Positions 8,793-18,037 of a stretch of DNA of 64,000 bases are shown here, piece by piece. The stretch covers positions 806,001 to 870,000 of the forward strand of contig OY781919.1 in assembly GCA_963677215.1 (NCBI GenBank), read 5' to 3'. This DNA is from G963676795 sp963677215 (GTDB lineage Bacteria; Desulfobacterota; Desulfuromonadia; Desulfuromonadales; Geopsychrobacteraceae). Under the pieces are notes generated by a model. It saw only the letters and a program-made list of their open reading frames with translations. It ran no database searches and was not told the DNA's origin. Positions within the stretch are counted from its first letter, which is position 1, and every line of letters starts with the position of its first letter. The position numbers were made by a program, and so were the translations under genes.

Positions 8793-8899
8793 GAGGTTGC
8801 ATGGAGAAAACGCATAGTGGAAGAGCTACGCTCTATATAAATCTAGCGCACGATTAGAAATTTTCAACATTAACAACAAAGATACTTTTGCCAGACCAA

Positions 8900-8934
8900 A
8901 GAAAAGGCCGGAAGATCTCTCTTCCGGCCCTGGT
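8900..8934 (-). terminator. Rho-independent terminator of the peptidoglycan-binding gene
   Basis: GGCCGGAAGA (8906-8915) and TCTTCCGGCC (8920-8929) form a perfect 10-bp stem with a 4-base loop. On the minus strand the stem is followed by TTTTCTTTGG. It lies about 80 bases past the stop of the gene at 9015-9494, and upstream of the riboswitch leader, which it insulates. Confidence 0.85.
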
Positions 8935-9014
8935 TGCGAACCGAACAGGTCGGTTCAAGGATGTCAGTTTTCTGCTTCACTTTTTGGTTTCAAAGAATAG
9001 CTCCCTATCTGCAG

Positions 9015-9494
9015 TTACATATCCTGATGGCCGAAGGCTGGTGACAAACCAAAAAACTCCTGACTGCTGTCACTGACGGCCATGTTTCTCAAGGTCTCAT
9101 CGGTCGGATAACCGGTCGTGGCAAGACCCTTTTCTGTCTGATAAGAATAAATTGCCGATTCAGTCTGAATATCAAGAGAACCGTCAACGGCACCAGGTTT
9201 AAAACCCTGATCAATCAGCAATTTCTGAACGGCAACAATCTGTTCAGCGCTCAGACCGACAATGGCCGGCATTGGTGCTTTAACATCATTGTTGGCAAAC
9301 TGTATATCGACACCTAAAAACTTCTTGTAGTTTTTGCTCAGTTCGGGATGTGTATTGATCCGCTCACCAAGCGATATACTTGCCGAATTGCTGTTCAGGT
9401 ATGAGGTCCCATTTGGCCAGTCCTCAGCCATTACCGGACTGATAAATAGGGCGCCAACAAACATTGCTGCGAGAATCATAACCTTCGTTTTCAT
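9015..9494 (-). CDS. Secreted protein with peptidoglycan-binding domain
   Basis: 159 residues with a clear signal peptide (MKTKVMILAAMFVGALFISPVMA, cleavage after the AMA-like site at about 23). The C-terminal half has the PG_binding_1 pattern: QIVAVQKLLIDQGFKPGAVDG followed by TESAIYSYQTEKGLATTGYPTDETL, the three-helix repeat that binds cell-wall peptides in many hydrolases. No catalytic domain is attached, so it is probably a periplasmic wall-binding accessory protein. The middle segment (residues 24-85) is not recognised. The start follows AAGGAGT at ideal distance. Monocistronic, with its own terminator downstream and a divergent lipoprotein gene upstream. Confidence 0.75.
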   Translation of the reverse strand: MKTKVMILAAMFVGALFISPVMAEDWPNGTSYLNSNSASISLGERINTHPELSKNYKKFLGVDIQFANNDVKAPMPAIVGLSAEQIVAVQKLLIDQGFKPGAVDGSLDIQTESAIYSYQTEKGLATTGYPTDETLRNMAVSDSSQEFFGLSPAFGHQDM

Positions 9495-9831
9495 TTGTTT
9501 ACTCCTTCATTTTTTTAGTGAGTCTTTCAAATCGTCTGTGCTGAATTTATCCTTGAGCCTGCAACCTGTTTCCTTAACTGCCCCGACCATCAAATGATTA
9601 CCGTTTCAGTTATATATACAGTAACTCGTAGGCCCCTCTCAGTCAATGCACAAAAAGGCAAAACCTATTGATTTCTAGTGACTTTTTTTATATATTCTTT
9701 ATAGTTTCACTCAATAAAAAGCTTGTTCCAGGCATCAACCTGTTGATTTCAATGATCAAATTCAGTCAAAATCAACATAGGGCAACTCCTGCTTCGATGA
9801 ATTATTCCCGTTCAGGATTCCAAGGAACACT
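9495..9831. other. Divergent intergenic region
   Basis: 337 bases between the divergent genes at 9494 and 9832. The tract is AT-rich around 9600-9720 (for example the run around tttttttatatattctttatag at 9683-9705) and should hold promoters for both genes. I see no convincing open reading frame, tRNA or riboswitch in it. Confidence 0.5.
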
Positions 9832-10680
9832 ATGATTTTTTTCGCCTTCAAGAAATTTTATCGAACCCGGGTATTCACATTGGTAACCCTATGCCTGCTG
9901 CTGTCGGCTTGCAGCACAGCAAATCGGACAGTAATCAATGGCTCGCAACAAGCTATCAGCAAATTACAGAACTTTCCTGCAGAACTAGGGGAAGTGGTTT
10001 ATACAACAGCTGGCCAGCAAGGAAGACATATCTTCATCATCGGCCAGAGTCACCGCAGCAGTGTCAGTGGCCTTTCCGGCTCAGGGACGGTTCTCTGTCA
10101 GAGTCAGATTTATCGCATCGGAGAGTGGCTGATTGAAAACCATCAGCTCGGCCTTCTGCTCCCTGAGGGCTTTTTTTCTGACAATGATGATGTGACAAGG
10201 ACGGAAAAAGGCGCAGGGAATACGCCGGTGGACCGGCTGGATGAACTTCACTTACAAAATCTGCTCAGCGAAACCTCGCGCTTCGTCAACGCCGATCAGC
10301 TCCTGACCAGTCATTACGGTTTGTGCCTCGGCCAGATTGAGAATAAAGATCTCTACCAAAAGATACGGACACTTTTATTTCAGTACAGAGATCAGGCCAG
10401 CAAGCATACTCTCAGCGATATTCAACATCTTCAGAACGCGCGCACCTACCTGCTTCTGGACAATATCCCTGAAGTTGTCGAAGAAGCCTACCAGGCCGGG
10501 CTGACCCCCAATCATACCGCCATGTTTACCATCGGCCTGGCCCACATCGAAGATATCGTTAAACTGCTGAAAACGACTGATGGCCCAAAGCCCGAGCTGC
10601 TCAGGCAGGGCTATGGCATCACGATCATCATTCCGAAATCGCAGGCTAGCAACCAACTGATCAGCCGCCTGATCAGATAG
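9832..10680 (+). CDS. Lipoprotein with possible TraB/ChaN-like domain
   Basis: 282 residues. The N-terminus is a lipoprotein signal with lipobox LLSAC (Cys27). The mature part has HIFIIGQSHRSS near residue 70, LLLPEGFF near 107 and, close to the C-terminus, MFTIGLAHIEDIV. A G-x-x-H near the front, an acidic residue in the middle and a late G-x-x-H recall the TraB/GumN/ChaN (EreA-like) fold, which often occurs as secreted proteins of this size, but the match is loose and the family call is an inference. Start supported by AAGGA eight bases upstream. It converges on pncB with an 18-base gap. Confidence 0.5.
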   Translation: MIFFAFKKFYRTRVFTLVTLCLLLSACSTANRTVINGSQQAISKLQNFPAELGEVVYTTAGQQGRHIFIIGQSHRSSVSGLSGSGTVLCQSQIYRIGEWLIENHQLGLLLPEGFFSDNDDVTRTEKGAGNTPVDRLDELHLQNLLSETSRFVNADQLLTSHYGLCLGQIENKDLYQKIRTLLFQYRDQASKHTLSDIQHLQNARTYLLLDNIPEVVEEAYQAGLTPNHTAMFTIGLAHIEDIVKLLKTTDGPKPELLRQGYGITIIIPKSQASNQLISRLIR

Positions 10681-10698
10681 GGTTTTCCGTTACGGCTG

Positions 10699-11898
10699 TC
10701 ACAGCCGAATCCCATAGACAGAAGCCAGATAATTCAGAAACTCCTGATCTTCGCACATGCTCTTGCCCGGCTCATCGGAGATCTTGGCGACCGGCTTGCC
10801 GTTGGCAGCAACCATCTTGATGACAATGTTGAGCGGGGTGAAGCCGACGTCATTGGTCAGTTTGGTACCGATGCCGAAGGAGACCTGGGCGCGCCCGTGA
10901 AAATAGCGATAGAGTTCAACCATGGTCTGAAAGGTCAGTCCGTCACTGAAGACCAGGGTTTTGCTCAAAGGGTCGATCCCCATCTCTTGATACATGGCTA
11001 TCGCTTTGTCCCCCCAGATAAAGGGGGAACCACTGTCGTGACGCAGACCGTCATAGAGCTTGCCGAAATAGGGGTCGGAGAAGTCGCGGATAAAGGCATC
11101 CATCGAATAACAGTCGGTCAGGGCAATCCCCAGTCGGCCGCGATACTCACGTACCCAGGCCTCCAAAGCCACCTTCTGGGCATCGGCCAGGCGGGTCACT
11201 GCCTGCCAGGCTTGGAACCATTCATGAGCCATGGTACCGATCGGCATCAGATCGAGCCGGCGGGCCATATCGACATTGCTGGTGCCGGAAAACAGCTCGG
11301 GAATTTCCCGTTTGAGGGTCATCAGCACCTCTTCCTGCCAGGCTTTGCTGGCGCGCCGCCGGGTACCGAAATCGGCCAGCTGGAAACCGGGCAGCGGCCC
11401 ATCTCCCTTGATCGCTTCAATCTTGCCCGCAAAGATAGAGCGGGCCTGCTCCAGATCGACACCGCCATGGACCAGCTCGGTGTAAAGCTCACTGATAATC
11501 GCCAGTCCGTAGATCTCGAAGAGGGTGACGTGAAGCAGCGGGCCCCTGACACGCAGAGAGATATCATCGTTGTCAGCGCGGAGCTCGACAAAACGCATAT
11601 CGAGATGAAAGATACGCAGAAACTCAATGAAATCATGGGTAAAAAAGGGGAAACGCTGCAGGTACTCGAGCTCCGGTTCGGTAAAACTTAAGTTGCAGAG
11701 CAACTCGAACTGATAGCGGATATCCTCGACCAGCTCGGCCAGGCGGAGGCCGTTATTGTTGCGACAGGCAAACTTCCATTCGACCATCACAGTCCGGAAC
11801 TCCGGCGCGTGATAGAAGGCCTGAAGCATGGTCAGTTTGTAAAAATCGGTATCGAGCAGGCTGTCGATCAGCCGGCGCTGAATCCTCGGGGCCGCCAT
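10699..11898 (-). CDS. pncB: Nicotinate phosphoribosyltransferase
   Basis: 399 residues, the normal length for PncB. Family features are clear: SLLDTDFYKLTMLQAFYH at the N-terminus, FGTRRRASKAWQEEV in the middle, and KLYDGLRHDSGSPFIWGDK with VFSDGLTFQTMVEL and FGIGTKLTNDVG near the C-terminus, which form the phosphoribosyl-pyrophosphate site. The enzyme makes nicotinate mononucleotide from nicotinate, PRPP and ATP, the committed step of the Preiss-Handler NAD salvage route. Its ATG overlaps the stop of pncA by one base (TGATG), so nicotinamidase and this enzyme are translationally coupled and form a two-step salvage operon. Confidence 0.97.
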   Translation of the reverse strand: MAAPRIQRRLIDSLLDTDFYKLTMLQAFYHAPEFRTVMVEWKFACRNNNGLRLAELVEDIRYQFELLCNLSFTEPELEYLQRFPFFTHDFIEFLRIFHLDMRFVELRADNDDISLRVRGPLLHVTLFEIYGLAIISELYTELVHGGVDLEQARSIFAGKIEAIKGDGPLPGFQLADFGTRRRASKAWQEEVLMTLKREIPELFSGTSNVDMARRLDLMPIGTMAHEWFQAWQAVTRLADAQKVALEAWVREYRGRLGIALTDCYSMDAFIRDFSDPYFGKLYDGLRHDSGSPFIWGDKAIAMYQEMGIDPLSKTLVFSDGLTFQTMVELYRYFHGRAQVSFGIGTKLTNDVGFTPLNIVIKMVAANGKPVAKISDEPGKSMCEDQEFLNYLASVYGIRL

Positions 11899-12545
11899 CA
11901 GGCCAGTTCCAGTTCACGGCTGTCAGCAATTAACCGAACTCCGGCTGCTTGCAGGTCGACCAGCGCCTGGGCACTGGTTTCAGCCGCGACACCACGACAG
12001 GCGGCCTGATTGAGAATGACCTTGAACCCGGCTTTGAGCAACTGCAGACCGGTGGTCTTGACACAGTAATCGGTGGCCAGACCGCCAAGCAGAACCGTTT
12101 TGATCCCCTGCTGACGCAGCCATTCGATCGCCCCGGTGCTGACCTCCTCCTGCAGGTCGTGATAGCAGGCGCCGTAAGGGTGAAGCAACGGATCAACCCC
12201 TTTCTCGATGACCAGGTCGTAGGCCTCTTCAAACGGCAGACCGGGGATCAGCTGATTCCCATCAGTGCCGACGACACAGTGCGGCGGCCACTTGATATCG
12301 AGATTCGGATAGTCCCCTGTCACCGGCTGCATAACCTCTTCCGGGCTGCTAGCAACCCAGGGTGCCATAGCGGGATGGCAATCCTTGCTGACCACCCGCA
12401 GTGCGGCAAAAGCCGCCTGGGCGTTGAGTTCGTCAGCAATCTGATCACCTTCGGCAACAGGCAGTTCATTGGGGCAGAGCGGGGTAAAACCACGCTGTGG
12501 GTCAACATCAAAGCTGGCGGTTGTGGTTTTATCAATTGTGAGCAT
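11898..12545 (-). CDS. pncA: Nicotinamidase
   Basis: 215 residues of the isochorismatase-like fold. The catalytic triad is visible: Asp13 (in SFDVDPQRGF), Lys115 (VIEKGVD) and Cys161 (ATDYCVK); DCHP (His57) and WPPHC (His89) fit the metal-binding site. The enzyme hydrolyses nicotinamide to nicotinate, which PncB, encoded immediately downstream with a one-base overlap, then uses. Start supported by GAGGTGATCT. A hairpin lies in the leader about 45-75 bases upstream. Confidence 0.95.
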   Translation of the reverse strand: MLTIDKTTTASFDVDPQRGFTPLCPNELPVAEGDQIADELNAQAAFAALRVVSKDCHPAMAPWVASSPEEVMQPVTGDYPNLDIKWPPHCVVGTDGNQLIPGLPFEEAYDLVIEKGVDPLLHPYGACYHDLQEEVSTGAIEWLRQQGIKTVLLGGLATDYCVKTTGLQLLKAGFKVILNQAACRGVAAETSAQALVDLQAAGVRLIADSRELELA

Positions 12546-12587
12546 AGATCACCTCGTGGCAGCGCCCTGGTTTCAACCAGATCAAAA

Positions 12588-12620
12588 TGAGCCCCAGAGT
12601 ATTTTTGTATACGGGGCTTC
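12588..12620 (-). other. Hairpin upstream of pncA
   Basis: AGCCCC (12590-12595) pairs with GGGGCT (12613-12618), and inside it GTAT (12599-12602) pairs with ATAC (12609-12612). On the minus strand the stem is followed by CATTTTGATC. It could be a weak terminator for the epimerase-like gene upstream or a control structure in the pncA-pncB leader. It does not match any NAD riboswitch I know. Confidence 0.35.
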
Positions 12621-12698
12621 AAAAATTTTAAACCCTACTTATAGCAGAAGTCAGGGACCCTTGACAAAAACAAGGTGATAATGCCGCCACAAGGACTG

Positions 12699-13631
12699 CT
12701 ATCGCCCCCGAAACCAGTCCAGGGTCCTTTCAACGCCAAGCTCAACCGGCGTAGGTTCCAGGCCGAAAATCTCCTGCAATCTTTTTGACTCGACAACAAA
12801 AGGAGCCGTAAATTCATACATCATTTCGAGTGCAGCCTTAGCCTCGGGAATGAATAGGCCAGCCAGTCTCATCATCAGGGGCGACACAACTGACATCTTC
12901 GGCGTGATACCCAACTGACGGCAGGCCATCTCGGCGATCGCCCCTTGCGTCAGAGCCGGCGCATGAGGAGTCAACCAGACCTTACCCGGAGCCTCTTCAC
13001 AGGTGCCCAGTATGGCCGCGGCACGGCCGACATCTTCGATATAGGCAAATGAGTGGGGCTGAGTCGCCGATCCGGTCAGCTGGGCCTTTTTCCCTGCGAC
13101 AAGGTGGCCGAAAACCATGTCGCCCAAAGCAGAATTGACAACCCCCGGCCCGTAGTAATCACTGGATCTGAGAGCAGAAGCCTGAACATCGCCTCGAGCG
13201 TGGGCGGCCATGACCTCCTCAGCCATCCGGACCCGTAACTGACCTTTTTTAGACTGCGGCACAATCGGCGAATTTTCACTGATCGGCCCGCTGGAATCAT
13301 ACATGTAGAGATTTTCAATGGAGATGTAGCGGGCACCTGCTGCTTTTGCCGCAGCAAGCGAGGAGAACTGAAGACTGGGAAAGAATTCTTGCCACTGATG
13401 ATAGGCCGGACACAAGGCCTGATACAAAACAGTTGCGCCTGCAGCAACATCACTGGCCTTTTGCGGATCAGACAGATCAGCAGCAATGACCTCGACTCCA
13501 TCTGGCATGAGCGGTGGTCGCTTCCCTGTCCGGTTGACGGCCTTGACGGTGATATTCTGTTGCTGCAGCGCACGAACTATCCAGCATCCGACGGGTCCTG
13601 TTCCAAAAACGACATGCATTTCTTCTGACAT
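12699..13631 (-). CDS. NAD(P)-dependent epimerase/dehydratase-like protein
   Basis: About 310 residues. The N-terminus HVVFGTGPVGCWIVRALQQ is a Rossmann dinucleotide-binding start with G-x-G-x-x-G, followed by AVNRTGKRP (an Arg that suggests NADP preference) and VLYQALCPAYHQW. The later SIENLYMYDSSGPISENSP carries a Tyr but the classical YxxxK catalytic pair is not obvious, so this is an atypical extended SDR (NmrA/epimerase-like) and the reaction is unknown. The start at 13631 is chosen because CGGAG lies seven bases upstream; longer starts lack a site. It is separated from pncA by about 150 bases. Confidence 0.75.
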   Translation of the reverse strand: MSEEMHVVFGTGPVGCWIVRALQQQNITVKAVNRTGKRPPLMPDGVEVIAADLSDPQKASDVAAGATVLYQALCPAYHQWQEFFPSLQFSSLAAAKAAGARYISIENLYMYDSSGPISENSPIVPQSKKGQLRVRMAEEVMAAHARGDVQASALRSSDYYGPGVVNSALGDMVFGHLVAGKKAQLTGSATQPHSFAYIEDVGRAAAILGTCEEAPGKVWLTPHAPALTQGAIAEMACRQLGITPKMSVVSPLMMRLAGLFIPEAKAALEMMYEFTAPFVVESKRLQEIFGLEPTPVELGVERTLDWFRGR

Positions 13632-14311
13632 CATCAATCTCCGCATGAAAGAAGGGACTATCACAATGAAACAACTAAAAACTGTGCATTTCAGCTATAT
13701 AACAGTTCTGTTGCGATACCAAGGGTGCGAAGAAATCATAACAGAAATATAAAATTTCCCGGGACATGAATGGCTTCATTTGAGATCAATCATTTTGATG
13801 ATCGGCTCTGTGTGCTCCCACTCCAGACGCCTCCGTCCATTGGCCCCCTTTGCCGGTCAGTCACCCCTGCCTTTTTGCGCTATACAACAGATACCACCGC
13901 ACAGAAAACTGCGGTACCCTGAAATGGCCGGTACAGCCAGTGCAGCAGGCAAGTGTTTGTGGGCCCTTGGTGTTCCCTGAACCAGCTGACGTTTCAGTTT
14001 ATGAATAACAAACTGGTAGAGGGTAACGAGCAGAGTCAGTGGGATGCAGAGCAGAAAAGAGTATCTGACGAAGCAGGTGAGAATGTGCAGAACCAGCCGC
14101 CACCTGTGCTGCAAAGGAATCGTCCCGAACAGGTATCGTCCCAATAGAAGGAATGGATGATATTCACCGCCAGGACAACGATGACCGGGAGGTGCAAGTG
14201 TATTTTGATATTTTCTCGCTATTCACCACCTGACTTCGCTTACAACCTCATGGATCATCGCTCTCCGAAACAGGCCATGAGAAACGCTGTCGACCGCAGG
14301 ACTCTGCAATT
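13632..14311. other. Gene-poor stretch between the epimerase gene and folA
   Basis: 680 bases. The longest reading frame on the minus strand (13857-14144, about 95 codons) would give a Cys/Leu-rich, partly hydrophobic peptide with no family signature or ribosome site; an overlapping plus-strand frame is equally long. Hydrophobic segments in neighbouring minus frames (VIVVLAVNIIHSFYW near 14190) suggest a decayed membrane-protein gene, but I cannot identify it. Confidence 0.35.
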
Positions 14312-14839
14312 TCATATTTTCTCTAAGAATTCCCGGCCTAGAATCTGCGTGCAGCCCCTGCGGTGCCAGACGGAAAAACGGTAATCGATCCGCTCTTGAA
14401 AATCTTTACTCAGAACCTGCTCGAAATGCTCATCCGGGAGCTGCGGATACGCGGTATCACCGGAAACCTCAAGGTCGAGTTCGGTCAGGTAGATGCGTTG
14501 GGTCAGATCAAGGGTCTGACGATAAATCTCGGCGCCGCCACAGATGAAGAGTTCTGATTCACCCGTAGCTTCCACCAGTTGGATGCCTCTGGTGATATCC
14601 GATACGACATCGGCATCCGCCAGCTGGTAGCCAGGCTGACGGGAAACGACGATGGTGCGCCGTCCAGGCAGGGCGCGGCCGATCGACTCGTAGGTTTTGC
14701 GTCCCATCAGCAGCGTGTGGCCCATGGTGATCCGCTTGAAACGCTGCAGATCCTCCGGCAGATCCCAGGGGATCTGGCCAGCTGCACCGATAACCCGGTT
14801 ACTCGCCATGGCGACGATCTGCGCAATCAGCATCGTCAC
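14312..14839 (-). CDS. folA: Dihydrofolate reductase
   Basis: 175 residues. The family motifs are all present: MLIAQIVAMASNRVIG, IPWDLPEDLQRFKRIT (with the active-site acidic residue in LPEDL), MGRKTYESIG and VVSRQPGY, then ELFICGGAEIY and YLTELD. The enzyme reduces dihydrofolate to tetrahydrofolate with NADPH. The GTG start has GAAGG eight bases upstream; an ATG two codons on is the alternative. The start lies 4 bases after the stop of the NimA-like gene, so the two are one transcript. No thyA is adjacent. The C-terminus (RRGCTQILGREFLEKI) is slightly longer than in E. coli. Confidence 0.95.
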   Translation of the reverse strand: MTMLIAQIVAMASNRVIGAAGQIPWDLPEDLQRFKRITMGHTLLMGRKTYESIGRALPGRRTIVVSRQPGYQLADADVVSDITRGIQLVEATGESELFICGGAEIYRQTLDLTQRIYLTELDLEVSGDTAYPQLPDEHFEQVLSKDFQERIDYRFSVWHRRGCTQILGREFLEKI

Positions 14840-14843
14840 GGTT

Positions 14844-15311
14844 TTAGCCTTCAGGCATCCGTGACTGCTTGGCTGTCATCTGCTCGATCTGCAGGCAATA
14901 GACCCGGGTCTTGTCAACGGCCACCTCTTTGAAATTGAAGTCCGGACTGCCGTAATGCTGCATGATCCGGCTCAGCCCCTCACGCTTTTCCTCTTCGCTC
15001 ACCAGAAAACTGATGGTTCCATGACCAACCACCGATTGAAAGCGGGTCGTCCAGTGACAGGCAACGGGAGCCTTGAGCACTCCGTGATCGATGGCAATGC
15101 AGAACCTGGCTTTGGGATTTCTGGCGATCAGCTCAAGCTTGCGCCCTTCCTGTGCCGAATGGAAATAGAGCGCGCCATCATGATAACCATAGTTCAAGGT
15201 CACGATATAGGGGAGCGGCTCATCGATCAGTGCCAGCTGGCAGATCCGGCCCTGACGCAGAATTTCTTCGATTTCGCTGATTTCAGTGACCTGTTTTTCT
15301 GAACGTCTCAA
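14844..15311 (-). CDS. Pyridoxamine 5'-phosphate oxidase-related flavoprotein (NimA-like)
   Basis: 155 residues from a TTG start, chosen because AGAGGAGATATCC lies directly upstream and because family members begin MRR-x-(D/E)K; the ATG at 15338 has no ribosome site. The body ILRQGRICQLALIDEPLPYIVTLNYG, LYFHSAQEGRKLELI and CIAIDHG is the split-barrel FMN-binding pattern of the NimA/PNPOx-like group. Members include nitroimidazole-reducing proteins, but most have unknown physiological substrates. Just upstream of folA in a two-gene unit. Confidence 0.85.
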   Translation of the reverse strand: MRRSEKQVTEISEIEEILRQGRICQLALIDEPLPYIVTLNYGYHDGALYFHSAQEGRKLELIARNPKARFCIAIDHGVLKAPVACHWTTRFQSVVGHGTISFLVSEEEKREGLSRIMQHYGSPDFNFKEVAVDKTRVYCLQIEQMTAKQSRMPEG

Positions 15312-15562
15312 GGATATCTCCTCTGGATAAAAAGCCATAATCTGTAAATTTAATGATTATTGCCGCAAAAGCCCAGCCAAACATTCGCTGCTGGCGTCAA
15401 ACTCACAAAGCTGTCCGCTGACTCTTCAGGCCGGGACAGACATTCGAACGACAGACTGTGTTAAGATATCAGCATATCTGCAGCAGATCCGGACCGCTGA
15501 GAAACAGCACAGCCTGACCGGAACAATCAGCATTTATCAGCATTTTCAAAAGGATTTTTCAT

Positions 15563-16507
15563 ATGAGTCATAAAGTCCGTATTGGTAAAACCGACCTTCA
15601 TGTGACCCCGATCGGCTTGGGCACCAATGCCGTCGGCGGCCATAACCTCTATCCCGATCTGGATGAAAACGTCGGCCGCGATATGGTCCGCCAGGCCATT
15701 TCCGCCGGAATCGACTTCTTCGACACCGCCTTCATCTATGGCAAAGGGCGCTCGGAAGAACTGATCGGCGAAGTGATCAGAGAAACCGGTTCCAGGGAAC
15801 AGGTTGTCATCGCCACCAAGGGAGCCCATGATCTTTCTGGTGGCGAGGTCAGATTCAACAACAGCCCTGATTTCCTGCGCCAGTCGGTCGATGCCAGTCT
15901 GAAGCGGCTGCAGACCGACTACATCGACCTGTTCTATATTCATTTTCCGGATGACGCGACCCCCAAGGATGAAGCCATCGGAGCCCTCAAGGAACTCAAA
16001 ACGAGCGGCAAGATCAAATCGATCGGTGTCTCCAACTTCAGTCTCGAACAACTGATCGAGGGGAATAAAAATGGCGGCATCGATGTCTTTCAGGGCCACT
16101 ACAACCTGCTGACCCGTAGCGTCGAGCAGGATATTCTCCCGTACTGCGAAGCCAACAAGATCTCCTTTGTCCCCTACTTTCCTCTGGCGATGGGACTGCT
16201 GGCCGGCAAATACACCAAAGACACGCGCTTTCCTGAAGGGGACCTGCGCAGCAAAAAACCGGAACTGCTGGGGGAAACCTTCCTGAAAAACCTGGAGGAG
16301 GTCGAACAGCTCAAGAAGATCGCCAAAAGCTACAACACCGAGGTTCCCTACCTGGTGCTCGCCTGGTACCTGACCCAACCGGCCATCGACGTACTGATTC
16401 CGGGAGCCAAAAGAGCGGAACAGGCACTGAGCAACCTCAAAACCCTGGATGTCCAACTGCTTGAAGAGGATATCATCCATATCGATGAGCTGTTCAGGGA
16501 CGAGTGA
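15563..16507 (+). CDS. Aldo/keto reductase
   Basis: 314 residues, TIM-barrel AKR. The catalytic tetrad can be read: Asp and Tyr in FFDTAFIYGKGRSEE, Lys in VVIATKGA, His in DLFYIHFPD. The NADPH-binding end IPGAKRAEQALSNL is also typical. Subfamily resembles YajO/IolS-type reductases; the substrate is unknown. Start supported by AAAGGA upstream. Monocistronic; followed by the palindrome cluster at 16689. Confidence 0.9.
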   Translation: MSHKVRIGKTDLHVTPIGLGTNAVGGHNLYPDLDENVGRDMVRQAISAGIDFFDTAFIYGKGRSEELIGEVIRETGSREQVVIATKGAHDLSGGEVRFNNSPDFLRQSVDASLKRLQTDYIDLFYIHFPDDATPKDEAIGALKELKTSGKIKSIGVSNFSLEQLIEGNKNGGIDVFQGHYNLLTRSVEQDILPYCEANKISFVPYFPLAMGLLAGKYTKDTRFPEGDLRSKKPELLGETFLKNLEEVEQLKKIAKSYNTEVPYLVLAWYLTQPAIDVLIPGAKRAEQALSNLKTLDVQLLEEDIIHIDELFRDE

Positions 16508-16688
16508 AGCAAGTCAGAGCTGCCAGGCTCTGCATGCCTGTCCATATATTCAAGCCGGGAACCGGCTTTGCGATTGCGCGAATTCGTGGCGCGTAGCACC
16601 GCGTCTGAGCGTGTAGAGACTGGCAGCCCAAAAACTACGAAGAGCAGCAAAAACACCTTACATCAGTGTTTACAAAGAGTTTTCTTTT

Positions 16689-16850
16689 GGTTCATTTTCT
16701 TTGTCGCCACAAAGAAAATGAACCCGGCTGGCGGGCCGGGACCCGCCGATGTTGCCTTTAAAAGGCATAAAACCTGAAGATCAAGGACCAAACCTCGGGG
16801 TCGCGGCCCCGAACGCCGCCTTGCTTTTTGACCGGGGCCTCAAAAAGCAA
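16689..16850. repeat. Cluster of palindromes behind the aldo/keto reductase gene
   Basis: Four inverted repeats follow one another: GGTTCATTTTCTTTG (16689-16703) with its exact complement at 16710-16724 around a 6-base loop; GGCGGG (16730-16735) with CCCGCC (16742-16747); GCCTTT/AAAGGC near 16754-16766; and TTGCTTTTTGA (16821-16831) with TCAAAAAGCAA (16840-16850). The surrounding 16508-17004 holds no supported gene. The composite form looks like a dispersed intergenic repeat of the kind found in many proteobacteria, possibly also working as a terminator; copy number cannot be judged from one window. Confidence 0.6.
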
Positions 16851-17004
16851 GACAAAAACGCCCTTTTTATATGTCTCAAAACAGCCTGCGTTTCTCTGTA
16901 GCATCCCACCAGCCAAACGCTTGGCGCCCCAAGATGAGCAAGCTCATCAACGGGCAGAACCACAGAAATACCTTTGGTGTTTCAAAAAATTGAAACAAGC
17001 CTAC

Positions 17005-18033
17005 CTAACAGCAACGCAGATCGTCGTCTTTTACCTGCCCCAGCTTATCGGCAAGGATCGGGCGAACCAGATAGCGTTCAAAAATCCTCTGCGGCAGAAC
17101 CAACAGCAGACGAGCGAGCAGGAAGGTCATCAGCAGGGCGAAGAGAACCCGCCCCCAGAGGATGCCGGACAGATGGCCGCCGAACAGCAGTACGATCAGA
17201 GTGTCCTCGATCAGGCTATGACAGAGCCCCATCAGAGCCAGGGAGAGGAAGACATCCTTCTTTGCCAAAGTCCCCTTGGCCACTTCAGCGATCAGCAGAC
17301 CACCCCCGTAGCTGATCCCCAGGGTCATGCCGATGATGGTCAGTGGCGCGACCTCGCGTCCCATTCCGAGCAGCCTCAGCAGCGGCTCGAGAAGACGGGT
17401 CAACAGCGCGGTGATACCGATCCTGCGACACAGTTTGAGCAGCATCATCAGGCTGAAGATAATCACCAGAATCATCAGCATGCTCTTAACCTGTCCCAAT
17501 CCCCAAGCAAGCCAGCCGGCATCCTGAACAGCTGGGTTCCATAGTGTTGAGGCTGGCTCCTGCAGATTGCCACTAAGTAGATAGATCTGATTCAGTACTC
17601 CACCAAGAATAAAAGCCCCAGCGACCCGCAACAGCAACATGATACGAAAACGGGTACCGACTTTCTGAGCGACGCGCAGCTCCACCGGCAAGGCATGAGC
17701 GACGAGCATCATGGTGCCGAGCACCGTCAACTGGGCAACACTCAGTTCCAGGCCGGTCGACAGGGTGGCGAAAACCATCACCCCGGCGTAGATATTCAGC
17801 ACCATCGTCGTCGCCCAGACCAGGCCGAGTTCCCCGGGCAGACCAACAAGTTGCATCAGCGGTCCTAGCAGATCACCGAGATGGGCGATCCAGCCGAGCT
17901 GTTCGCAGAGGCGAGTGACGATGCCGATCGGGATAACGATCCGCATCAGAACCCAGAATACCCGTAAAGCGTCGAGAAAAGTCGTCTGCGCAGTCTGCCA
18001 AAATTGAGAAGCCAGCGAAGTGATCAGCACCAT
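17005..18033 (-). CDS. Nucleoside-recognition (Gate) domain membrane protein
   Basis: 342 residues with roughly eight to nine hydrophobic helices and two Gate-like halves. Characteristic segments are MRIVIPIGIVTRLCEQLGW near the N-terminus and APLTIIGMTLGISYGGGLL in the second half, as in SpmA/SpmB and YjiH-like proteins. It is a transporter-like membrane protein of unknown substrate; nucleoside transport is inferred only from the domain name. Starts 4 bases after the DUF2905 stop, so it is the last gene of a three-gene minus-strand unit (DUF1653, DUF2905, Gate). Confidence 0.8.
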   Translation of the reverse strand: MVLITSLASQFWQTAQTTFLDALRVFWVLMRIVIPIGIVTRLCEQLGWIAHLGDLLGPLMQLVGLPGELGLVWATTMVLNIYAGVMVFATLSTGLELSVAQLTVLGTMMLVAHALPVELRVAQKVGTRFRIMLLLRVAGAFILGGVLNQIYLLSGNLQEPASTLWNPAVQDAGWLAWGLGQVKSMLMILVIIFSLMMLLKLCRRIGITALLTRLLEPLLRLLGMGREVAPLTIIGMTLGISYGGGLLIAEVAKGTLAKKDVFLSLALMGLCHSLIEDTLIVLLFGGHLSGILWGRVLFALLMTFLLARLLLVLPQRIFERYLVRPILADKLGQVKDDDLRCC

Positions 18034-18037
18034 GAGC

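Noticed and set aside
13857..14144. 95-codon minus-strand frame
   Set aside because: Overlapped by an equally long plus-strand frame, no ribosome site, no family signature; left as possible relic.
16781..16963. 60-codon minus-strand frame beside the palindromes
   Set aside because: No ribosome site, overlaps an inverted repeat, and looks like translated repeat sequence.
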